Source: Acanthosepion esculentum (taxonomy: Eukaryota > Mollusca > Cephalopoda > Sepiida > Sepiidae). From it: a stretch of DNA of 64,000 bases. Position 1 is the stretch's first letter. Each line of letters begins with the position of its first letter. Location: the NCBI GenBank assembly GCA_964036315.1, contig OZ038485.1, positions 77,140,960-77,204,959 on the forward strand, given 5' to 3'. Below are positions 10,501 to 21,347 of this stretch, piece by piece. The notes under the pieces were generated by a model. It saw only the letters and a program-made list of their open reading frames with translations, did no database searches and was not told where the DNA came from. Both the position numbers and the translations under genes were made by a program.

Positions 10501-12298
10501 CTCAGTACATTACAAGTACATTTCATTGAATGAATATCATACAAGTAATACTAATGTAGCACAATAGTATGAAATTATTGAATGAAAAATTCTCAATTTT
10601 ATCTCCAGTGCTAAATGATCCACTAAAAGAAAAACACTTATTTAAAAATTTAAAAATATTTTTCATAGTGATCAGTCTAATATGTGGACAGACTGAAAAT
10701 ATATATACCAAAGTACTAACAATGCTGTAACTTCAAAAATAAATATTAGTAGAGATATCATGCAACTAGAGTAGAATGTGTCTCTTTCTTAATCATAATG
10801 CTTATGGAAGTTAGGAGATTATATTCTGACAACATCTGTTACCTCCATATATTGGTATATTGGCTTTTGGTGTATATTAGCTTTGAATAATGATTAAAAG
10901 AAAATAGAGAGTGCTGATAAATGCAAAATAAGTTGTTATATACATGATATAATAATACAGAAGGATAAGGTGAAAGTCAAAGTTTCAAGAATTCACATGT
11001 AAAAGTCTTGGCACATAAGATAGAGAAAAAGTCCAGGTGAAAATAATATATTTTATACAGATGTATGTATGCATCCAAATATAATAGCTGTTGCTTGACC
11101 ATGTGGTGAAGGAAAGTATGTCTGTTTTCAATGTAGTGAGAAAAGGTTCAGCCATGTAAGGTCACCAGCTAATTGTGCAAATGTCCTATTTCATCTCTGG
11201 GTATGATCACATCATCAAAGAATGAAGAAAAATTAATTCAACAACTCAGTTTTGTTGATTTTCCATCTGGTATTTGTTAAAAAATAAATACACATATTAA
11301 AAAATATAAACATTTATTCCATCTAAGAAATAATCTGAAAGTTAACATCCTCCATTTTATACAAAATCTTGGAAAAATTTTGAAAAACTAGTGCATGCAT
11401 TCCAAGTGCATTTTGAGAATTTATTGTTATACATTGTACTGAGAAATATGTTTAAAAAATTAAGTTTCAATAAGCAGATAATGTTAAAGATGTTAATACT
11501 AGGTTGTTTCATATCAATATAATTAATAAAGGAATTAGGATAATTTACTTGTTATAGGCTATTATGTCTTTTATCTACATTCTAAGTAGGATGAAGGATT
11601 AGAATTACACTTGACAATGTGTTTCAGAAATATGTGAATATTCCTGCTATGATATTAAAATCTGGTAAGTAGCAAAGTGAATTGTAAAAAATGATAAAAT
11701 ACCAATTTATATCATTAAAGGATGAAATTTGCTTTTAGGCTTTATAGTGTAGCAGAATTAAATTTATGATTTGAGCCTGTTTAATTTGGCCAAATTAAAA
11801 TATTAGCTTGTTAATTATACACCATAAAAACTAGATTTAAAATTAAACATTTTAATATGTATACCCTTAAAATTTCATGGAAAATGCTACAATAATTTCT
11901 AATCTTTAGTTCATATATGCACACACCTACACAAAATACATGTTATCTATAAAGTTATTTCAACAGAGAATTATCTAGCTTTATCATTGGTAATTAACAG
12001 CAAACTAAATTTTAATATATGAAATAAAGTCAAAAATGAATATCAATCATCTTTATGTTTTTAAAAACACTTTCAGTGGCATAAAATCTTTGAGATTAAT
12101 GATTAAACCCACACACACAAAATCATAAATTTTATAAGTGTTATGCTTTTGATAAAATGTCCATATGACAAAAGTCTGTGATTAATTTTATTGAAATTGA
12201 TGCTGTTTAAAAAATAATAAGGTTAAAAAGTACAGGGGCAATTTTAATTAATTTTCCATTAACAAAGTTGGTTTATTTGTTTCCTGATATATATAAAA
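7559..12298. other. Long AT-rich interval without recognisable genes
   Basis: About 4.7 kb of AT-rich sequence with only short chance frames on both strands. I see no terminal repeats, tRNA-like promoters, zinc-finger, RT or transposase motifs. It may hide elements too old to recognise by eye. Confidence 0.55.
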
Positions 12299-13688
12299 CT
12301 AGCAGTATAACCCATCTTCGACCAGGTCTTTCATTACTGTGAGTTTTTGCTGTTCATTTGGAGCAGTTTAAGTTTAAAGTAAGCCCACCTGAAAATCAAT
12401 ATTAGTAACAACAATTGGGTGTAACTGAGGTATATCCACAAATGGAGGAGTTAACTATTTGGGGGGGGGCCTGAAAAGGGCCATTTTTGCATTCTCAATC
12501 TTGTTTCAGCCTCATGCACAGCAGCAGTTGAAGAGGCGTTTCTCCTCAGCCATTGAGTCTTTTGATCATTTTCAGCCTCACACGCAGAAGTGTTCAGATA
12601 CGCTCTTCTGGAAAGCTGATGGCTACATTGATCTTCAGACTCATTGGCTCTGATTAAAGCATTCCAAGAGGCATTTTGAGACAGGCAAACTGAACATTCT
12701 AAAGACAATTCATTATCTCTTATTCGCATGGCAGACCTGGCAGCAGCGGTTTTGCGACCTAGGCAAGTTCTTTTATTTGGTGGCATGTCTTAGGCAAGTA
12801 TGAATTTTTAAATGGAATGTGCGGACAAATACCAGAAGAGAATGCTGTAAAGCTACAGGGATCACTAAGCCCGAATAACTTTAGGAAAGGTTGGAAAAAT
12901 AAATGTTGAGTAATAAAAAACCAAGCTTACTTATTACTACAGTGAATGCAATACAAAAACTGGCAGGACAATAAAAAAATTTAAATTGGGAATGGCTATA
13001 AGCGACAATGAAAGCAATGCCTTAAAACTGTAGTAGCAGGCTTTATGCAACAGAACAGGTAACCTCACTTGAGAGAGATCAAATGCTTGGCCAAAATAAG
13101 GGGAATGTGTACGCAGGGCTGGACGTACAGAAGTAGAAGCAGAATTGTGGAATTAAGCAGTAGCAATAAGCTTATGACTGCGTAGACAATCGGTATGACA
13201 TGGTGACATTTGATTGGATGAGTAAAGGAAATTCATGCAACCAATGGGCAACTCAAATAGGTGTTGCATTCTATAGGTCATGCGTATACACATGCATCAG
13301 CGCATGACAGAGCACATGTTGCAGGGCCACATGTACACGGATTGCTGCATGCACTAATTATCAAGATCAGCATCAACTGATGGCCAATGTGTGGAGGTGT
13401 GAATCACGGCCACACAGCATGAGCTAGGATTGGAAGGTTATGTGTGAAAAAGTAAATTAAATTTTGCCTTTGATTTTTGCACAAAGTGTAAAAAATCAGT
13501 TTTTTTTTTTTTTTCACCTTCAAGGTTGTAATTTTTTTCCAGCCAATTTGGACTCAAAACTGGCACTAAAGAATTATCCATCAAGCAAAAAAAATTTCAT
13601 TGAAATTGGATGAAAACAGTGGAAATGTATAAACAACATCTGATCACATACACACACATACATACATTTTGAGAATTATAGATATAGA
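12299..13688 (-). mobile_element. Non-autonomous Helitron (1390 bp)
   Basis: On the minus strand the element starts TCTATATCTATAATTC at 13688 and ends TTATACTGCTAG at 12299. It is flanked by A before the 5' TC and T after the 3' CTAG, as Helitrons insert between A and T without duplication. The 5' end carries the usual TGTRTG-rich run followed by a conserved TTTTCATCCAATTTC-like block. A weak hairpin (ACCTGGTCGAAGATGGGT) lies just before the 3' end. Only the first part of the Helitron gene remains (12786-12451); Rep and helicase domains are gone, so movement would need proteins in trans. Confidence 0.8.
12451..12786 (-). pseudogene. Helitron protein N-terminal fragment (111 residues)
   Basis: Starts MPPNKRTCLGRKTAAA, the basic start typical of animal Helitron Rep-helicase proteins. 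It then carries irregular repeats rich in Arg, Ala, Ser and Glu (for example LRRNASSTAAVHEAETRLRM), matching the N-terminal repeat region seen in the larger Helitron at 50187-49606. It ends after 111 residues, against well over 1000 for a full protein, with no Rep (HUH) or helicase domain. The start codon is the natural one because the MPP-basic start is conserved. Likely untranslated or a useless fragment. Confidence 0.7.
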
Positions 13689-13689
13689 T

Positions 13690-14445
13690 TTCAATGACTG
13701 TGTATATTCAACATTTTAATAATTAAACTAGCTAGCATGTAAATTTTTCAAAGTCTTGTCAAAAAGACATACTAAAAGCGGATTAATATATATCAAAATA
13801 GTAGCCATCTTAGTAAGATTAAACATTTGTGAATATAGTAGAAAACACATCACAAAGTATAACAATTTTCAATTAATTGCTGTTGGTTTTAGTAAATTAA
13901 AAAAATCTGACTTTGAATCTCATGAAAAACAAATACTGAACTTTGTATCAGGTAGTAGTCAGTCAACTGAAAAATATCAGCTCATCTACAAAAATCTATG
14001 TCAAGCAACTCTCTGTACACAATGAGAGAAGTAAAGCTGGTAAGAGATCAAAAAAATCATCACTTGTACTTCCTTTTCCCACAGAAACGTTTAGTAATGT
14101 CATTTACTAAAATATATGAACTTTTTTTAACAGACACATGTGCATTTCTATGAACATTTCAAATAATAGGACTGTTTCCTATGAAAGGGTACATTTACAA
14201 AAAAATAGTTTATGCACATCTTTACATTAAAAAACTTTGTTGTAAAAATATAAATAAATTGCAATTTTAAATTTTATCACAATTATTCAAAGTATATTAA
14301 CTACACTAATTGTGGTGATGACTAATTACCAATGCTGATATACAATGACAGTGCTTAATACATGGCTGAGAGAATTGGTGTATCTTTGAAAATAGGATGA
14401 CAAGCAGCTTCATCAAATAATGTGAATAGCTTTTAAATAAATACA
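13690..14445. other. AT-rich interval without recognisable genes
   Basis: AT-rich. One open frame (13756-14025) codes a low-complexity Lys/Ser/Ile-rich sequence with no recognisable domain, which I consider chance. Confidence 0.5.
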
Positions 14446-14600
14446 GCATCTTGGCATGGTGTAATGGTTAGCAAGTTTGTCTTGTTAAAACAATTATGAC
14501 TCAGTGAGTTTGATCCTCATTGGGTGCCCCATATATTTGACCTCATGTCACATCTAATCTACACTTAGAAAACAGCTGTAAATACAGCATGTTGTTGATC
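14446..14600 (+). mobile_element. tRNA-derived SINE
   Basis: Contains RNA polymerase III boxes of a tRNA-like head: an A box within TGGTGTAATGGTTAGCAAG (about 14456-14474) and a B box within GAGTTTGATCCTC (about 14506-14518), about 45 bp apart. A TCATGTCACATCTAA body follows. The same head and body occur in reverse orientation at 54625-54810, so this is a dispersed family, not a tRNA gene. The cloverleaf is too degraded for a functional tRNA. Confidence 0.75.
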
Positions 14601-16489
14601 ATTAAATTAAATTTGCATAACTCAAAGAATTAATAGCTGATTTTTTTTCTTGCTGTGGATTGAATAAACTTAAATTGATGACTTGAATGATGATTCTTTG
14701 TTGATTTAAAGTGAAAATGCTTACTGCAATATGGATGATAAAATAATTAAAATATTTATCAATTTGTTACTATCTGAATTCTTAATTAACTCTCTTAGTA
14801 GTGAAAGACATTAGTGAAGCATTGCTATCTTTTTTGTATTGCCATTGTGATGGAGAAAATGAATGGAAAAAATTAAAAAAGGTTCAGCAAAAGTTTATCT
14901 AAATCACTGAGAACAGGAACTGATGATGGCAGTAACAATAAAGAATTTGTACATACATATAAATATCAGAATCTTACTAAGTCTTTATTCCACAAAAAAG
15001 ATAGAATACAAATAATTTTCTTACAAATTCATAACTATATAGATAAGCATAATGTGAATAATAATGTGAGCCATTATTTAACACTTACTGATTGTGATCC
15101 ATCACATTTCTCTGATGACTGCTGTTGGCTCATCTAAATTCATTGAGAATTATGTGCCAGCTAGAGTTTGTTTTGTGACTGAAGACTGCCACTTGAATTC
15201 TTCATGAACAACAACATAACATTCTGCAGCAAGAAGTTCAGGACCTTTGCATCTTCATTTCTAATGTATGCACATCCCTACAGGAAATTTGACAGCAGAA
15301 CAATAACACAATGCTCCATCCAAGAAGCAATATACAAACCTAAAAGATGACACTTCATACCCAAGTTCACCTATAAATGGGGTCCACTTGTACAAGGTTC
15401 AGTTGAAGGGAATCAGTAAAAAATAAGCAGTAAAACAAAATAGAGACAATGATTGTCAGCCAATATTCAATCTTGGTAAATGTGAGGCCATGTTACATAA
15501 AAGAGCTCACCCTTTCCTAAAGTCAAATGCCTCAGTAGATGACAACAACAGAACATCACCTGAGAGCAAGTTGGTGATTGTGATAAAAATGAATGTGTCA
15601 GAAGACCCCCAAGAAGTGGACAACTCAAGTGGAAATGAAGCAAAGACAGAAGATGTACCTGACAGAAGCACCTGATAAAAGAGCCAATATGAAGTACCTG
15701 CTATTCCTATTAGCAAAAGTGAGAACATTGAAAAATACATATAGCAGATTTGCCTACTACACATGCAAACTATACCTAATAAAAAATGCTGACATCAAAG
15801 GTCAAAACAATTAGGATTTTCAACTGAATCCTGTGAGGTTGCAGCAGTCAGTAACATGAAAGGGTGAGGACTAAAAGCTACTGAATACTATTACAAGCTA
15901 TAATAACCACATAAATAACCATAATGATCCTAACCATATAAATCATGGCCCTACTATCTGCAGAAATTATATGAAGGGTCATGCTTCAGGTACCACAATT
16001 GCTTATATCTCCACTCATCCCATGCTCAAGCACATGTTGCAACCACATATACCAACATAACAGAAATAGGAAATGAAACATACAATATTGTTTCCACAAA
16101 TTCCTTCAACCAGAATACCTGGTACCACAGACAGATTGCTAATGCATTCTTCATCTACCATGCCACCACAAACATTCCTATCAAAACAGGCCTCTGATGG
16201 TATTCTATCAAGAATCATCAAGGTTCTCCAGGTGGTTGATTCAAGCGAGGCACCTGACATCAGTGACCAGCATGCTATATTCTTCCAAAAACACCTCCAT
16301 CAATTTTATTTAGAACCCAGTACCTCTGTCTTGATGTTCAGAGATGAGTAAAACATGCACAAATCTGTGACAAATATCTCTACCAAGCTCATGACTGCAC
16401 AACCCATTCTGATGTCACTTACATGCATGAACATCTTTCCAGTTAAAAGCTTACGTCCTACAGACATTTTTGTGAACTAATGTCAATCA
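14601..16489. other. Unassigned sequence hosting the Gypsy-A insertion
   Basis: The left part is AT-rich. From about 15100 to 16490 composition is less biased and several overlapping short frames are open (15490-15675, 15593-15814, 16073-16351). One codes an Asp/Glu/Ser-rich stretch and another a Pro/Ser-rich stretch. None has a motif I recognise. Similar composition resumes after the Gypsy element (21348-21990), so one older sequence was split by the insertion. Confidence 0.45.
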
Positions 16490-16494
16490 CATAG

Positions 16495-16705
16495 TATAGT
16501 GGAAGACACCTTGTCTAAATAGACTCTCCCACCTATTATAAGTAGGAGTCAGTAGGTAGTCGAGAGAGGAGAAGTTATCAGCGACCACAACTCGATTACT
16601 CTGCGTAACACTTTATTACAAGTTCCTAACGTTTCTGTACGTTTACCCCATTTAGGACGCATTTAGTCCGACTACAAGTTCTATTGTGGAAATAACTCCA
16701 CAACA
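16495..16705 (+). repeat. Gypsy-A 5' LTR
   Basis: A 211-bp LTR from TATAGTGGAAGACACC to CTCCACAACA. Compared with the 3' LTR it lacks the first three bases (TGT), so its canonical TG end is missing, and it lacks 3 bp near 16520. The rest is identical except one C/T difference near 16561. Confidence 0.92.
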
Positions 16706-16960
16706 ACTTTTGGCGACGAAGATTCGAACTCATACGGAGAAAAAAAAATCGTTGGCCAAAACAACTTTTGGCGACGACGATTCGTACTCATACAGAGGCA
16801 GAAAAAAAAATTCGTTCGCCAATACAACTTTTGGCACTCATAAGGAGGAATAAAAAGTTCGTTCGCCACAGTGGTTTTGACGACGAAATTCGTACTCATA
16901 GGGAGGAAGAAAAATTTTGTTCGCCACAAATAACGTGGGCGACAAAGTCTCGGATTTACA
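16703..16960 (+). repeat. Gypsy-A leader: about five imperfect 60-bp repeats carrying primer-binding-like sequence
   Basis: Immediately after the 5' LTR, TTTTGGCGACGAAGATTCG supplies a plausible primer-binding site, since TGG is complementary to the tRNA CCA end. The same block recurs as TTTTGGCGACGACGATTCG and TTTTGACGACGAAATTCG further on. Each unit runs through ACTCATA(C/G)GGAG, an A-run and TTCGTTCGCCA. That last segment is nearly the reverse complement of TGGCGACGAA, so every unit could fold on itself. Units are 44-63 bp long; the third has an internal loss. The block ends before the gag ATG. Confidence 0.75.
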
Positions 16961-16974
16961 CTTTGAAAAAAAAA

Positions 16975-17859
16975 ATGGAGGAATGCAAAAGTCTACTCCA
17001 GGATTTTTTTAAATTCCAGTTGGAACAACAAGCTAAAATATTGGAACAACAGAATACAATCCAGAAGCAGTTACAGGAGGAAACTTTCAATAGACAGATG
17101 CAATTCCAACAGAAAATGGAACAAATGTATGGGGAGTTTCAAAGAAACATTCTGGAAATAACCGAGAACAGGAAAGAGAAAAGTCTACAAAATGATTCCT
17201 TCCCAGAGAATACAATATGGAATTCTATTGAAATATTTACGTACAGTCCAGATGAAGAGGTAACTTTTCAAGAATATTATAAAAAATATACGGACGTATA
17301 TAACGAGGACTGCCATTTGTGGTCTGAAGGAAAGAAGGTTAGGCTTCTTTTAAGTAAATTAGGAACTGCTGAGCATAACAAATTGATAAACTACATTTTA
17401 CCGAAAAAAACTAACGAGTTAACATTTACCGAGGCGGTAAACATATTAAGCGAGCTATTTAGTCAAAAAACATCTTTGTTCCACAAGAGGTGGAAATGTT
17501 TAAATTTGATAAAAGATGACGAACATGACTATATAACGTACGCAGCCAATGTGAATAAGCATTGTGAAGAATTCAAGCTAGCAGAGCTAAGTGCAGACAA
17601 TTTTAAGTGCTTAGTGTTTATTCAAGATCTGGTAGCGGAAAAAGACGCAGAGTTAAGAAAATTAGTACTGGCAAAATTGGAAAGCAATCCAAGTATTACG
17701 GTACAGAATTTGGCAGAAGAATGCACAAGATATGTTAGCATAAAAAAAGACGCTAAAAAGATAGAACAGTCTGGCGTTTCGCATGTAAGGAAAATGCGTT
17801 ACAAAAAAGAAAGTCGAACAAAAAGAATTGTAAAATTGCAGAAAGCAAAATACCAGTGA
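16975..17859 (+). CDS. gag: Gypsy-A Gag (294 residues), zinc knuckles displaced by a frame break
   Basis: Retrotransposon Gag, the particle-forming protein. Residues about 1-70 are Gln/Glu-rich and predicted coiled coil (LEQQAKILEQQNTIQKQLQ). The remainder is the capsid-like domain of Mag-type Gag, with YSPDEEVTFQEYYKKYTDVY, KVRLLLSKLGTAEHNKLINY and SLFHKRWKCLNL. I chose the ATG at 16975 because the open frame upstream lies in leader repeats and lacks an ATG. The protein stops at 17857 just short of two CCHC knuckles, CFACGELHWYRYC and CFNCGRVGHRHSHC, encoded at about 17885-17985 in another frame. A one-base shift near 17815 would account for this. A natural frameshift site is the alternative. 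Confidence 0.85.
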   Translation: MEECKSLLQDFFKFQLEQQAKILEQQNTIQKQLQEETFNRQMQFQQKMEQMYGEFQRNILEITENRKEKSLQNDSFPENTIWNSIEIFTYSPDEEVTFQEYYKKYTDVYNEDCHLWSEGKKVRLLLSKLGTAEHNKLINYILPKKTNELTFTEAVNILSELFSQKTSLFHKRWKCLNLIKDDEHDYITYAANVNKHCEEFKLAELSADNFKCLVFIQDLVAEKDAELRKLVLAKLESNPSITVQNLAEECTRYVSIKKDAKKIEQSGVSHVRKMRYKKESRTKRIVKLQKAKYQ

Positions 17860-17882
17860 AAAACAAACAAAAGCGCCCGTAG

Positions 17883-19793
17883 CCATGTTTTGCTTGCGGT
17901 GAACTACACTGGTACAGATATTGCAATTTTAGGAATAAAAAATGTTTCAACTGTGGAAGAGTTGGGCACAGACACTCGCATTGTCATTCAAAAAATAAGG
18001 GAAATAAAATACGGAAACTAAAGTCCAACGAGGTAAACGATGAAATAACTAGAAAATTCGTTACCGTCGAAATAAATAATAAAAAAATAAAAATGCAACT
18101 TGACACTGGTTCGGATCTCTCTATCATAAATTTGCATACGTGGAAGAAGTTGTGGAAACCAACTTTAATGAAGACAAAGAAAATCGCGAAGTCAGTAACG
18201 GGAGAAAAAATACAATTTGTTGTAGAAATTGTTACAAACGTCACGTTAAATAAAAAAACGCGAAAAGTTAAACTATTTGTCATGGAAAATACCACGAATT
18301 TACTCGGTACGAATTGGATAACAGAATTTAAATTATGGGATCTACCGATAAATTCTTTCTGTTACAAGGTACAAAATTTTAACTCCGAAGCCGAAAAATT
18401 AATAGAGAAACTTAAGGAAACATTTCCTACTGTTTTTTCTCCGGGCTTGGGAACGTGTACCAAGATGGAAACAAAATTCTTTTTAAAAGAAAACGCTCAG
18501 GCGGTATTCAAAAAGAAAAGGAATGTTCCGTTTGCCTCAATAGAACAGATTGATAAAGAATTGGACAGATTAGAGAAATCCGGTGTACTCAAAAAAGTTG
18601 ACTACAGTGATTGGGCAGCTCCGACGGTATACGTGAAGAAAAAGTCTAAAAACATTGGTGTTTGTGCAGATTTTTCAACGGGGTTAAACACGGCACTCAA
18701 AGACTATAACTATCCTCTACCAACAGCAGAAGAAATATTTGCAAAGCTTAATGGAGGTACTGTATTTTCGAAAATAGACCTCAGCGATGCATATCTGCAA
18801 ATACCGGTAGAGGAAGAAACGTCTAAACTTTTGTGCATTAACACACATCGGAGTCTGTATAAATTTAACAGACTACCTTTTGGGATTAAGGTCGCCCCCG
18901 CCATTTTCCAACAAGTAATGGATTCGATGTTGGGTGGTTTGGATTTTGCAGTAGCGTATCTGGACGACATCCTCATGAGAAGTACAAGTATTGCAGAACA
19001 CGTGAAACATGTCAATGCAGTAGTTTCCAGAATACAGGAGTTTGGATTTAAACTCAAGGAAAGTAAATGCGAGTTTTTCATGGATAAAGTGAAATATCTG
19101 GGGCAGATCATCGATAAAAATGGTAGAAGGCCAGACCCAGAGCGAGCAGTGGCTATAAAAGACATGCCGGCTCCGAAAGATATTACATTACAAAGTTTTT
19201 TGGGATTAGCTAATTATTACCAAATATACATCCCTAAAATGTGTGATCTGCGGCAACCATTAAATGAATTACTAAAGAAAGGAAAACCCTGGAAGTGGAC
19301 TAATGAATGCCAGAAAGCATTTGAAAAGATAAAGGAAGTATTAACCTCGGAATTATTTCTAACCCACTATAATCCGGATTTAGAAATCATAGTAGCTTGC
19401 GATGCTAGTGAGTATGGAATAGGAGCGTGTATTTTACACAAAATGGCAGATGGTCAAGTAAAACCAATTGCTCATGCTTCTAGAGCACTACTTCCGGCTG
19501 AGAAGAATTACTCCCAGATAGAGAAAGAGGCATTAGGAATAATATTTGCAGTAGCGAAAATTCACCGTTTTCTCAACGGTCGACATTTTAAGCTACAAAC
19601 TGATCATAAGCTTCTAATTTCGATTTTTGGATCGAAAAAAGGTTTGCCGAAGCATACAGCAAACCGACTACAAAGATGGGCTACAATATTGCTAAATTAT
19701 AACTTCAGCATGGAATACATACCATCCAATAAATTTGGCTACGCTGATGGGCTGTCCAGGTTAATTCTTAAAAGGAGCGAACCATTGAAGTAA
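17883..19793 (+). pseudogene. pol: Gypsy-A zinc knuckles, protease, reverse transcriptase and RNase H
   Basis: One 636-residue open stretch. The two CCHC knuckles come first, then an aspartic protease (LDTGSDLSIIN, at about 18096, and LLGTNWI), then a complete reverse transcriptase. RT landmarks include KKVDYSDWAAPTVYVKKK, FSKIDLSDAYLQIP, LPFGIKVAPAIFQQ and the catalytic box AVAYLDDILM. RNase H follows with ACDASEYGIGA, IEKEALGI and LQTDHKLL, so its acidic residues look present. It ends with the Mag-type GLPKHTANRLQRWA and ADGLSRL. The frame is opened by a TAG at 17880-17882 where the family reads through into the knuckles, and closes at a TAA that a one-base shift would avoid. The domains are intact but the gene as a whole is not. 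Confidence 0.88.
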
Positions 19794-21071
19794 TTGCTTC
19801 ACTGAAATCGGAAGAAGAGTTGAAATTTACTGTGTGTAATGCAGTTCGAGAACTTCCGGTAACTCTAGAAAAAATAAAGGAAGAAGCCACCAGGGACGAG
19901 TATATCTTAAAAGTAAAAGAAAAAAATAGCCAAGAGGGACCAGTACACAACAAATGTGTTTTCGCTTTGCGATTCAGTATTGTTATATAGAAAACGTGTG
20001 GTGATTCCATACACACTCCAAAAACAAATATTAAAAGACTTTCATACTGGTCATCCAGGCAGCACTAGGATGAGGAGCCTAATGCGGAGTTTTGTATATT
20101 GGCCGAATATGGACAGGGACATTGAGAACGCAGTAGCGAAATGTAAAGGCTGTGCTTTGGCTGCAAAGGCACCACCTGTAAAATTTAATCCCTGGCCAAA
20201 AACAGACCTACCATGGTCTAGGTTGCATGTGGATTTTGCAGGTCCACTGAATGGATACCATTATATCATAGTAGTGGATAGTTTCTCAAAATGGACTGAA
20301 ATACAAAGGATAAGAAAACCGACGACGCAAAGTACGAAAAACTTCCTGTTGGAATTGTTCGCAAGATTTGGTGTAGTAGACACAATTGTGACGGACAACG
20401 GAAGTCAATTTACGTCGAAACAATTTAAAGATTTCTGTAAGGAATACAATATCGAACATATTACCACAGCTCCATATCACCCAAGATCTAACGGGTTAGC
20501 GGAAAAATTTGTCGACACCCTACAGAAGTTTCTACAGGTATACAGACTTACCCCAAATAACGTAACACCAGCGTCACAATCGCCAGCCGAGGTGATGTTT
20601 GCACGTCGAGTAAGATCTGTCTTCGACAAATTATTACCGAAAAAGACAAAGCCAGGTACAGGAAAATTTATTCAAGTTAAGAAGTACAATCCTGGTGAAA
20701 AAGTATACTTTAAGGTATATAAACAGAATAAATCATTCTGGGAGAGTGGAAAAATAGAAAAGCGGATTGGCAATATGATTTACTTCGTGAAAGGTGAAAA
20801 ATTCACGTGCAGACGGCACATTAACCAGATCAGACAACGCTCTTCAGACGTGGTTGACAGCGCTCCGGTTGAAGAAACACCTATGGAGGTGATTTTTGAT
20901 ACGTTTGATATTCCAACACCAGCAACGATGTTACCTGAGGTACGCCGATCCAAGAGAAAAAGAAAGGCAACTGACCATTTAAAAATGGATCCAAAACGTC
21001 GGAGATACGCTACGATGTTGCTAAAAAATGAAGTTTTTTTTTTCCTTCTTTTTTCTGTAAAAAAAAAATAA
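19794..21071 (+). pseudogene. Gypsy-A integrase, frame-shifted from pol
   Basis: Integrase inserts the cDNA into the genome. About 50 codons of linker (starting SLKSEEELKFTVCNAV) lie in one frame after the RNase H stop. The main domain is open in another frame from about 19956. It has the HHCC zinc finger (FHTGHPG...KCKGC), and a D,D-E core: LHVDFAGPL, VTDNGSQF and NGLAEKFVDTL. A C-terminal GPY/F-like module follows (YNPGEKVYFKVYKQ and KFTCRRHINQIR), then a basic tail (RRSKRKRKATDHLKMDPKRR). All three catalytic residues are present. At least two frame breaks between RNase H and the zinc finger separate it from the rest of pol. Confidence 0.85.
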
Positions 21072-21112
21072 AATAAAAAAATTTAAAACTTTTTACTACT
21101 ACGGAGTAAAGT

Positions 21113-21125
21113 TTTAGGAGGGGGA
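21113..21125 (+). promoter_or_regulatory. Gypsy-A polypurine tract
   Basis: AGGAGGGGGA directly precedes the 3' LTR (TGTTATAGTGG). This is the position and composition of the plus-strand primer in Gypsy elements. Confidence 0.8.
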
Positions 21126-21342
21126 TGTTATAGTGGAAGACACCTTGTCTAGATAATAGACTCTCCCACCTATTATAAGTAGGAGTCAGTAGGTAGTTGA
21201 GAGAGGAGAAGTTATCAGCGACCACAACTCGATTACTCTGCGTAACACTTTATTACAAGTTCCTAACGTTTCTGTACGTTTACCCCATTTAGGACGCATT
21301 TAGTCCGACTACAAGTTCTATTGTGGAAATAACTCCACAACA
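21126..21342 (+). repeat. Gypsy-A 3' LTR
   Basis: A 217-bp LTR with TGTT...AACA termini, followed by CATAG, the target duplication shared with the 5' flank. Nearly identical to 16495-16705. Confidence 0.93.
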
Positions 21343-21347
21343 CATAG

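Larger units (their letters stand above)
16495..21342 (+). mobile_element. Gypsy-A: Mag-type LTR retrotransposon (4848 bp)
   Basis: A complete Ty3/Gypsy element with LTRs at 16495-16705 and 21126-21342, a leader with a primer-binding-like site, gag, pol in the order protease, reverse transcriptase, RNase H, integrase, and a polypurine tract. CATAG flanks both sides (16490-16494 and 21343-21347). The two LTRs differ by one substitution and two 3-bp length differences, one of which is the loss of the leading TGT in the 5' copy. The connection region (GLPKHTANRLQRWATILLNY) and gag are typical of the Mag clade. The coding region nevertheless contains a gag-pol frame break, an in-frame TAG and at least one break before integrase, so this copy is not autonomous. 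Confidence 0.93.

Noticed and set aside
14456..14518. A tRNA gene
   Set aside because: A and B boxes are present but the acceptor and anticodon stems do not pair properly, and the same unit is repeated at 54625-54810, so it is a SINE.
16708..16726. A long primer-binding match extending into the tRNA T-loop (TTCGAA complement)
   Set aside because: The distance from the CCA end does not fit the real T-arm position, so only the first about 11 bases are credible.
18710..19165. 151-residue minus-strand frame
   Set aside because: Antisense shadow of the Gypsy-A reverse transcriptase.
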